Shown here piece after piece: positions 57,369 to 64,000 of a stretch of 64,000 bases of DNA (position 1 is its first letter; each line of letters opens with the position of its first letter). The stretch covers positions 1-64,000 of the forward strand of contig JBGTCD010000091.1 of the NCBI GenBank assembly GCA_041749015.1, read 5' to 3'. The notes beneath the pieces are model-generated. The model had not been told where the DNA came from. It searched no databases and saw nothing but the letters and a program-made list of their open reading frames with translations. The position numbers were made by a program, and so were the translations under genes. Source of the DNA: JBGTCD01 sp041749015. Its GTDB lineage: Bacteria; Bacteroidota; Bacteroidia; Cytophagales; Cyclobacteriaceae.

Positions 57369-57758
57369 ATGGATCAACCGAGCCCTTTTCAATTAGGATT
57401 ATTATACCTGACCCATTTGATTATCAGTGCAGATGATGTGGTGGATGACGATGAACTCAACGCACTTAAAATTATTTGTGACACAGAAGGTATCCCTGGT
57501 AAAATTTTTAATAGGGTAAGAGGCAACCTTGAAACTCTCACCGAAAAAGAAATTTACCTAAATGGACTTCAAAGCCTTGAACAGTGCTCAGAAGAGGAGC
57601 GCATGAAGGTATTTGTATGGCTCTATAAAATGTCTGCCGCTGATGGCAACGTGCACGCCAAAGAGATTAGATTTCTTTTGTATTCTCTACGCAAAGCTGG
57701 TATTGAGTTTGATGATGTAGTGAAAGCAGCCAAGAGCTACCCTCCTATTTTTGAATAA
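57369..57758 (+). CDS. TerB-like protein
   Basis: A 129-residue helical protein of the TerB family: LGLLYLTHLIISADDVVDDD at the start and KMSAADGNVHAKEIRFLLYS later, each with the acidic ADG/ADD motif thought to bind metal. TerB domains are linked to tellurite resistance and stress systems and to membrane-associated complexes with TerC. It begins the operon TerB, HEAT-cyclophilin, purK, purE, 7 bp before the next ATG. Confidence 0.8.
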   Translation: MDQPSPFQLGLLYLTHLIISADDVVDDDELNALKIICDTEGIPGKIFNRVRGNLETLTEKEIYLNGLQSLEQCSEEERMKVFVWLYKMSAADGNVHAKEIRFLLYSLRKAGIEFDDVVKAAKSYPPIFE

Positions 57759-57765
57759 AATATTT

Positions 57766-59688
57766 ATGTTGATCTGCAGGGTCATTTACTTCCCTATGCT
57801 CCTGATTTTGGCCTTTTGCTCCGGTCCGGATGATTCGATTTCCCAAATTTCTCCAATTGATGATGCTTATATTACCCTTCAATCCTCCATTGTAAAAAGA
57901 GATTATAAAGGGGTAATTCCATATACCAAGGCCGCTTCCCCAGAAAAGCGTAAACAAGCTGCCATCGGTTTGGGTAACATCGGTGACACATTAGCCCTTG
58001 AGCAACTCAACGAATTACTCCAAGATCCCAATCCAGGAGTAAGAGCCGCAAGCGCAGATGCTCTTGGCCTGTTAGGAGATGCCACAGGCGCAGAATATTT
58101 GATCAGGCAGTGGTATACCGAAGAGGTCCCGACGGTGAGAAAATCCTTGCTTAAAGCTCTGGGCAAATGCATTACCTCCAGAGATTACAACTTTTTCTAC
58201 AGCATCAATCCGGAAGATTCCCTGGAGCTAGAGGGGCTGGTCTGGGGCATTTACAACGCTGGCATCAGAGGTTTGCATGATGGGGTGATTATGGAAAAAA
58301 TAGCTGGTTATTTTCATTCCGAGCAGCCCCATGAAGTGCGCCTGGGTATCGCTCAATTTTTTGCCCAATCTCGTAATATGGAGTTGATTAGTTTGCAACG
58401 GTTGCTGGTCACTGCTGCCTCAAAAGAACCTTCCCCTCAGGTAAGAATGGCAATAGTAAAAGCTTTGGCAAAAATTAATAGCCCAACGATAGGGGCAGTA
58501 CTTGCCAACATCGCCAAGGCTGATGCTGATGAGCGGGTAAAGATTTTGGCACTTCAGGGCATCCGACCTGATGCGCTCAATAATCCCGGATCTATTGGTT
58601 TGGAGTTGATTCAATCCAAACATTCTGCTGTAAGGGTCGCTGCCGCTGAATTTCTATTTAAAACAGGCTTTAACGAAGATGCCACATTAATTGATCTGTT
58701 GAATCATGAAACCCATCACGGGGTAAAAGCCGGGATCCTTAAAATTATGGCAGCCAATTCGCCTCAATTTCAATCAGAGATCCTGGATGCCATCCCCAAT
58801 GCAGATGATCCATACATCAAGGCTCAATACATAAAATCCCTGCCTTTAGAAAAGCCTTTAATTGATCAAATCAAAACATACACTGGTGAGGAGCATCATC
58901 CTGTAGTACGGACCACGTCCTATGAGAAAATCATGGCTATTTTGAGGAAAGATCCCAACCACTCCTTACTGATGGATTGGGTGGTCATGGGCCTGGAATC
59001 CAAAGATGGTGGCATGGTTTATTTGGCTGCGGATGAGGTTAGAAGGATTCCTTCGGAGGATATAAATGAAAATAAACTATTAAATACGGCCATAGAAAAA
59101 GCCTGGGACCAACTCAATATTCCGGAAGATATGGACGCTATGGTGTCTTTGTTGGCACTTGAAGAAAAAGGATTTTCCCCCCCTACCACGATTGCTGTAA
59201 TGAAGCCGAACCTGCTAATACCCGATTTCAACCGGCTCGCCACAATGCAACGGCACGTCCGATATAGCGTCAGGACCAGTGCAGGATCTTTTATCATCAG
59301 ACTCTATCCCCGTGATGCCCCGGCTACTGTAAGCTACTTTGACGCCCTGGTGAAAGATGGCTATTTTCACGCCAAGGTCTTTCACCGGGTGGTGCCCGGA
59401 TTCGTAGCCCAAACAGGCTGCTCTCGAGGGGATGGTTTTGGTTCAGGACCAGTAGTATTACCATCAGAATTATCAAACAAGACCTTCAGAGAGGGAAGTA
59501 TTGGTATGGCTTCTGCGGGAAAAGACACGGAAAGTACCCAGTGGTTTATTACCTTAGGGGCGGCACCCCACCTTGAGGGTAGGTACACCCGGTTTGGGCA
59601 GGTAGAGGAAGGCATGGCCGTAGTACTTAACATTTCGGTTGGAGATATTATTGAAAATATTGAGAGACTCGAAGGGGAGTCTTTATGA
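57766..59688 (+). CDS. HEAT-repeat / cyclophilin fusion lipoprotein
   Basis: A 640-residue protein. A hydrophobic start and LILAFC (Cys near 18) suggest a lipoprotein. Residues about 50-430 are HEAT-like alpha repeats (ASPEKRKQAAIGLGNIGDT, VRAASADALGLLGDA). The last 150 residues are a cyclophilin-type peptidyl-prolyl isomerase with FHRVVPGFVAQTG, MASAGKDTESTQWFIT and LEGRYTRFGQV, retaining the catalytic Arg of FHR. It probably assists folding of exported proteins using the repeats to bind clients. I chose the ATG at 57766 rather than the TTG 15 bp earlier. purK follows after 3 bp. Confidence 0.85.
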   Translation: MLICRVIYFPMLLILAFCSGPDDSISQISPIDDAYITLQSSIVKRDYKGVIPYTKAASPEKRKQAAIGLGNIGDTLALEQLNELLQDPNPGVRAASADALGLLGDATGAEYLIRQWYTEEVPTVRKSLLKALGKCITSRDYNFFYSINPEDSLELEGLVWGIYNAGIRGLHDGVIMEKIAGYFHSEQPHEVRLGIAQFFAQSRNMELISLQRLLVTAASKEPSPQVRMAIVKALAKINSPTIGAVLANIAKADADERVKILALQGIRPDALNNPGSIGLELIQSKHSAVRVAAAEFLFKTGFNEDATLIDLLNHETHHGVKAGILKIMAANSPQFQSEILDAIPNADDPYIKAQYIKSLPLEKPLIDQIKTYTGEEHHPVVRTTSYEKIMAILRKDPNHSLLMDWVVMGLESKDGGMVYLAADEVRRIPSEDINENKLLNTAIEKAWDQLNIPEDMDAMVSLLALEEKGFSPPTTIAVMKPNLLIPDFNRLATMQRHVRYSVRTSAGSFIIRLYPRDAPATVSYFDALVKDGYFHAKVFHRVVPGFVAQTGCSRGDGFGSGPVVLPSELSNKTFREGSIGMASAGKDTESTQWFITLGAAPHLEGRYTRFGQVEEGMAVVLNISVGDIIENIERLEGESL

Positions 59689-59691
59689 GCC

Positions 59692-60819
59692 ATGAAAAGA
59701 AAAAAGATAGGTATCGTAGGCGGCGGGCAGTTAGGCAGAATGCTGATCCAGGCAGGCATAAATTATGATTTTTTAATATCCGTTTTGGATCCTGATCCAG
59801 CTGCACCCTGCTCCAATCTCACTTCAAATTTTACCGTTGGTTCTCTTAATGATTTCGATACGGTGTACCAGTTTGGCCGCGGCTGTGATGTGGTGACCAT
59901 TGAAATCGAAAATGTCAATACTGAAGCCTTGAAAAAGCTCCAGGATGAGGGTGTATCTGTTTATCCGGAGCCTGATATCATCGCCTTAATTCAGGACAAA
60001 AGGACCCAGAAGCAATTTTATCTGGACAAGGGGTTCCCAACAGCACCGTTTCACTTAACGGGCAATGCCGCTGATGTTAAATCGCAGATTGATTTTTTAC
60101 CAATGGTCCAGAAATTAGGCAGGGCAGGATATGATGGCCGTGGCGTACAAGTCATGCGAAATGCAGATGATTTAAATAAAGCATTCGATGCTCCGGGTCT
60201 GGTAGAAAAATTGATTGATTTTAAAAAGGAACTCGCCGTGGTGGTCGCCCGCAATACCCATGGTCAGGTAAAGGCCTTTCCTGTGGTAGAACTAGTATTC
60301 CATCCTGAGCATAATCTGGTAGAGTACCTGTTTGCCCCTGCCCAAATAGAAAGAAAAACTGCTGAAAAAGCTAAAACTATGGCTATTGACCTGATTACAA
60401 GCATGGGCCTTACTGGGGTGCTCGCAGTGGAGATGTTTTTGACTAAAGATGAAGAAATCCTCATCAATGAGGTGGCCCCAAGGGTTCATAACAGTGGTCA
60501 TCATACTATTGAGGCAGGCACCGTTTCTCAATTTGAGCAGCATTTAAGAGCCATTACAGGATTGCCATTAGGGGATACAGAAGCCAGGTATAATGCTGCC
60601 ATGATCAATTTGCTTGGTGCTCCCGGATATGAAGGCCCGGCGCAGTACGAGGGGATGGATGAAGTTTTAGCTGAAAAAGGGGTGGCCGTCCATTTATATG
60701 GAAAAGCCATTACAAAACCTTTTCGAAAGATGGGCCATGCCACTGTGGTGGCCGATGATTTTGCTAAATTGAAAAGTAAAGTGCAATTTGTGCAGGAAAA
60801 ACTTAGGGTAATATCCTAA
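59692..60819 (+). CDS. purK: N5-carboxyaminoimidazole ribonucleotide synthase
   Basis: ATP-dependent carboxylation of AIR to N5-CAIR in purine synthesis. The 375-residue ATP-grasp protein has [46 protein letters not shown] and [10 protein letters not shown]. It lies 3 bp after the HEAT-cyclophilin gene and 11 bp before purE, which performs the next step. Confidence 0.95.
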   Translation: MKRKKIGIVGGGQLGRMLIQAGINYDFLISVLDPDPAAPCSNLTSNFTVGSLNDFDTVYQFGRGCDVVTIEIENVNTEALKKLQDEGVSVYPEPDIIALIQDKRTQKQFYLDKGFPTAPFHLTGNAADVKSQIDFLPMVQKLGRAGYDGRGVQVMRNADDLNKAFDAPGLVEKLIDFKKELAVVVARNTHGQVKAFPVVELVFHPEHNLVEYLFAPAQIERKTAEKAKTMAIDLITSMGLTGVLAVEMFLTKDEEILINEVAPRVHNSGHHTIEAGTVSQFEQHLRAITGLPLGDTEARYNAAMINLLGAPGYEGPAQYEGMDEVLAEKGVAVHLYGKAITKPFRKMGHATVVADDFAKLKSKVQFVQEKLRVIS

Positions 60820-60830
60820 ACATCAATGCT

Positions 60831-61331
60831 ATGAGTGAGGTAAAAGTTGGGATTATCATGGGCAGCGATTCAGATCTAAAGGTCATGCAGGAAGCAGCCG
60901 ATATCCTTACGGAATTAGATGTGCCCTTTGAATTAGAAATCGTATCAGCCCACCGTACCCCGGAACGAATGATGGAATATGCCAAAGAGGCCAGAAAAAG
61001 AGGTATTATGGTCATCATCGCAGGTGCCGGAGGTGCAGCCCATTTGCCGGGTATGGTGGCATCTATTACCACCTTGCCGGTCATAGGCGTGCCGGTAAAA
61101 TCCAGAAACTCCATAGATGGTTGGGATTCCATATTATCCATTCTGCAGATGCCCGCGGGGGTTCCTGTGGCTACGGTAGCCTTGGATGGGGCCAAAAATG
61201 CCGGATTATTGGCGGCTCAGATTCTTGGCACTCATGATCTGAAACTTGCAGACAGGCTTCAGGATTATAAAAATAATCTTAGAGCAATGGTAAAATCCAA
61301 GGCCCAAAAACTTAAAGAAAGCGGCTACTAA
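60831..61331 (+). CDS. purE: N5-CAIR mutase, class I
   Basis: Converts N5-CAIR to CAIR, using the product of purK. The 166-residue protein shows [13 protein letters not shown], the His of SAHRTPERM and [14 protein letters not shown]. Typical class I PurE, expected to be an octamer. Confidence 0.96.
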   Translation: MSEVKVGIIMGSDSDLKVMQEAADILTELDVPFELEIVSAHRTPERMMEYAKEARKRGIMVIIAGAGGAAHLPGMVASITTLPVIGVPVKSRNSIDGWDSILSILQMPAGVPVATVALDGAKNAGLLAAQILGTHDLKLADRLQDYKNNLRAMVKSKAQKLKESGY

Positions 61332-61399
61332 GCTCAATAATCTGAATATTAGCAGTTACCTCTTTGCCGATATTAGTATATAGTATTCTTTAAGCACCC

Positions 61400-62668
61400 A
61401 TGAAAACAAAAAGTAAAGGTTGGCTTAGTAGTTATTTAGAGGGGCGCATCGCCGGTGCCTTCGAGCCAAAATGGTTTTTTGATGATACCCGGCCTGCGGA
61501 CCATCCTGACCAGGCCTTATACCGGATATTACAACCCACCGGTTTAATATACGGGCAACCCATCCACTTTGATTATAATGGCGAGCAATCCCTTGAAATG
61601 GATGAAAAAATGAACCTAAAGGTGTTGATGGTAGAAAGCTTTATCAATGCTACCCTGCTTGCAGAAAATAAAGGACTCAAGGATACGGTGGCCATAAAGG
61701 ATATTGCTGAGCGCATCTCTCAATTAATCAGTGATTTTTACCTTAGCTTATATCCAGAGCTTTCCATCTCGTCCTGGTCTCTATTGGGTGGCAAACGTTC
61801 CTCAATGGAAATGGCAGAAAAAGTATTAGAAAAAAGAATTGTCATAAACCCCAAGACTCGGGAAAATTTTTGGATCAATTTTTTCCAAAACAGTTTCCTG
61901 TTCCTGGATATTTTTATGTTTGCCAAATGGCTGAATATTAAAAAGGACAAGGTAGTCAATGAGTTTTTTCGTCAGGAGAAAAATGATTTTAGGTTTTTGG
62001 TCACAAAAATCATTGCAGCTGCAGCACACGCCAACGAAGAGATTGAAGACGAGGAGGAGCGGTTTTTTGAATATTTTGTTGAATCCATCAATCTCAGCAC
62101 TGAAGAAAAGGCCAAGGCTTATTCCTCCTTCCAAAATGGCATATCGCTTCAGGAAATTGACCTTCCGGAGCGGGAAAGTTGGATTGTAAAAAAATACCTG
62201 CTCGAGGTAGCCATCATGACCATCTGGACTGACCGGCTTGTGGAATCTAACGAAATAGCCTTTTTACAAGACCTGCGGAAAGCCCTTGAAATTAATGAGG
62301 ATGACTTCGAAATGAGCATGATTGCCATTGAGGGGTTCGTCCTGGGGCATTGGGAGGAGTTTACATATCTCAAAAATAAAAATAGTTTTGACCGCCTTAG
62401 CAATCAATATTCTGCAAGGCTTAAGGAAATAGTCGGAAAAAATAGTGACCGCATTACCAGCCATATCAAAAATCAGGAAAAACTATCAAATCTGTTAAGA
62501 AAAGCGGAGTCTGCCCAATTAGAGCCGGAGGAGCAGGAATTTATCCGGCGTGAGTTGATTATAATTCTCAAAACAATACCTGCTTTCTCGGTGGTAGCAC
62601 TCCCAGAGTCTGTTATGGACCTTCCTATGTTGATGCGCGTAATCCCAGCCGATCTGCTCAGGGGCTAA
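61400..62668 (+). CDS. TerB/LETM1-like protein
   Basis: A 422-residue soluble, mostly helical protein. The middle part (about 195-320) has TerB-like segments, IIAAAAHANEEIEDEEERFF and IMTIWTDRLVESNE, and the end LPMLMRVIPADLLRG resembles the LETM1-type ribosome-binding tail (LPxLLxxLP). I believe related proteins are annotated in Bacteroidota as LETM1-related biofilm-associated proteins. A regulatory or membrane-complex role is inferred. It is convergent with TerC (4-bp overlap), an arrangement of interest with the TerB-like gene 4 kb away. Confidence 0.65.
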   Translation: MKTKSKGWLSSYLEGRIAGAFEPKWFFDDTRPADHPDQALYRILQPTGLIYGQPIHFDYNGEQSLEMDEKMNLKVLMVESFINATLLAENKGLKDTVAIKDIAERISQLISDFYLSLYPELSISSWSLLGGKRSSMEMAEKVLEKRIVINPKTRENFWINFFQNSFLFLDIFMFAKWLNIKKDKVVNEFFRQEKNDFRFLVTKIIAAAAHANEEIEDEEERFFEYFVESINLSTEEKAKAYSSFQNGISLQEIDLPERESWIVKKYLLEVAIMTIWTDRLVESNEIAFLQDLRKALEINEDDFEMSMIAIEGFVLGHWEEFTYLKNKNSFDRLSNQYSARLKEIVGKNSDRITSHIKNQEKLSNLLRKAESAQLEPEEQEFIRRELIIILKTIPAFSVVALPESVMDLPMLMRVIPADLLRG

Positions 62669-63678
62669 TGATCTTGTTTGGTATCCAATTCTTCAGGTAA
62701 TTTTGGTTTAGGCAATTCCTTCTTTGGCCAAATTAATGAAAACACTACTGAAAGCGTAAGGGTACCGATTATTATAATAAAAGAGAGGTTAATCGGTATA
62801 TGAACGTGGAAAATTTCCAGAAGCATTTTTACTCCGATGAACACCAGAATAAATGAAAGCCCTTTTTGAAGCAAATAGAATTTCTCAATAATACCTGCCA
62901 GAAGGAAGAATTTTGCCCTAAGTCCCAGGATTGCAAAGATATTGGAGGTGTAAATAATAAATTCATTTTGGGTGATTGCGAATACAGCAGGGATGGAATC
63001 TACTGCAAATATCAAATCGGTCGTTTCAATAAGTATGATGACCAGAAATAAAGGGGTGAAATAAAAAACGCCGTTGATCCTGGTGAAGAATTTGCCACCG
63101 TGATTCTCATCAGTGAGTGGCAGGTACTTTCTTGCGAATTTGAGAATAATATTTTTTTCGGGATCAATTTCAGCATCATCATCCTCGAAAAAGATTTTGA
63201 TACCAGAATAAACCAGGAATACCCCAAAAATATAAAGGATCCAATAAAATTTGCTGATCAGCAATGCCCCAAGGAAGATAAAAATAGCCCTGAAAATAAT
63301 AGCACCCAAAATACCCCAAAATAATATTTTATGGTAATACAACTCATCAACCTTGAAATACCTGAGAATAAGGAGAATAACAAAAATATTATCTACTGAA
63401 AGGGCATACTCCGTCACATAAGCAGAGAAAAACTCCAGGGATAATTCCGCTCCGGTTTTACCTGAAACTACATCATAATCAAAAAGGTAAATGAGATAGC
63501 CAAAGGCCAATGAAATGACAATCCAGAAAATGGATTGAAAAAAGGCTGACCTGGTAGATATCTTGTGGGCCTTCCGATGAAAAACCCCCAGGTCGATTAC
63601 TAAAAATAAGATAATAATAATCCCAAATAAGGAAAATAGCAGGGTCTCATTAGCATTAAAAAGTTTTAGAAGAAACAT
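62665..63678 (-). CDS. TerC-family membrane protein (Alx-like)
   Basis: A 337-residue protein with nine hydrophobic segments. The conserved acidic motifs are in TM: ALSVDNIFVILLIL and IETTDLIFAVDSIPAVFAIT, which carry Asp residues thought to bind divalent metal. TerC/Alx proteins export Mn2+ and assist exported metalloproteins, and are tied to tellurite resistance. I looked for a yybP-ykoY manganese riboswitch upstream and saw none. Confidence 0.88.
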   Translation of the reverse strand: MFLLKLFNANETLLFSLFGIIIILFLVIDLGVFHRKAHKISTRSAFFQSIFWIVISLAFGYLIYLFDYDVVSGKTGAELSLEFFSAYVTEYALSVDNIFVILLILRYFKVDELYYHKILFWGILGAIIFRAIFIFLGALLISKFYWILYIFGVFLVYSGIKIFFEDDDAEIDPEKNIILKFARKYLPLTDENHGGKFFTRINGVFYFTPLFLVIILIETTDLIFAVDSIPAVFAITQNEFIIYTSNIFAILGLRAKFFLLAGIIEKFYLLQKGLSFILVFIGVKMLLEIFHVHIPINLSFIIIIGTLTLSVVFSLIWPKKELPKPKLPEELDTKQDH

Positions 63679-64000
63679 TTAATAATGGACAACTATGTTA
63701 TGGAAAAAAATATCATATTTTAATAGTATTCAACAACCTTCCAAACAGCTCCAATATAAAAACTGAAAGGTGTCCTAAATCGTAAAAGTAAAAAATTATA
63801 CCGAATTACCTGAGATAAAAAAAAATTCAGTTGGCAAACACAAAAAAAAGTTGTGGATTGACTAGTGATTGGAAAAATTTAGGCTAATATTTTGCAAATC
63901 TACATTTAATTTCCATTTTAACTGCAGCTTTTACAAACTCCCTGGACCAATAGATCAGCTTCTATATATTGGTATCCCAGGGGGAGGGCAATATTAGGAA
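63679..64000. other. Window end: non-coding upstream of terC
   Basis: About 320 bp, AT-rich, with several long A and T runs. No ORF, tRNA or consensus TAnnTTTG-plus-TTTG pair was recognised; a weak TAGTTGTC lies just before the terC start on the minus strand. Confidence 0.45.

Noticed and set aside
63679..64000. yybP-ykoY manganese riboswitch upstream of terC
   Set aside because: Searched by eye for its conserved loops; none found.

Overview
This 64 kb window comes from a chromosome of a Bacteroidota bacterium, most likely a member of the Cytophagales. The evidence is the Bacteroidota-type promoters (TTTG, about 19-20 bp, then TAnnTTTG), the near absence of Shine-Dalgarno sequences, a type IX secretion sorting domain, a fused MurF-alanine racemase, an NqrF, and several Bacteroidota-restricted families (DUF4293-like, DUF6503-like, MORN-repeat secreted proteins). 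No phage, complete insertion sequence, CRISPR array, rRNA or tRNA was recognised. Gene content is mainly housekeeping, with a few accessory islands richer in A+T (5.7-6.5 kb, 8.2-11.2 kb).

Layout. 0-8 kb: palindromic intergenic repeat, TPR lipoprotein and VWA membrane protein, RNase HII diverging from a Nudix hydrolase and MATE exporter, an AT-rich lipoprotein, a membrane J-domain protein and a radical SAM enzyme. 8.2-10.8 kb: a leftward operon of a lipoprotein that looks frameshifted plus two outer-membrane-type proteins. 11.2-15.1 kb: promoter, SAM-I (S-box) riboswitch, long structured leader, then metY-metX-homoserine dehydrogenase with overlapping genes. 15.3-18.6 kb: an nqrF without the rest of nqr, a degenerate arginase-family protein and a DUF6503-like lipoprotein. 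18.6-25.2 kb: an Nramp-fold transporter lacking the metal ligands, a NatAB-like ABC exporter, a DUF4097-like protein and dnaK. 25.5-34.7 kb: exonuclease, VOC protein, an argB-argD-argC-argJ operon and an overlapping pgi-manA-lipB operon. 34.7-41.9 kb: YraN, MORN protein, htpG, a T9SS cargo protein, an M48 protease and a DUF4293 protein.

42-49.8 kb: thiolase, truA and an ABC exporter, three small envelope proteins, lysA and a HisA-like protein with a substituted catalytic Asp. 49.8-55.2 kb: a small secreted protein, murF-alr, an unlisted 49-residue ORF and a prolyl oligopeptidase. 55.4-63.7 kb: a membrane-anchored MutS-family ATPase, TerB, a HEAT-cyclophilin lipoprotein, purK-purE, a TerB/LETM1-like protein and TerC.

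The best candidates for unusual biology are proteins that keep a fold but have lost catalytic or ligand residues (HisA-like, arginase-like, Nramp-like), the transmembrane MutS-family ATPase, a set of genes whose -7 box sits 5-6 nt before the ATG (predicted leaderless mRNAs), and the doubly structured leader of the met operon. No single clearly new multi-gene system was found.
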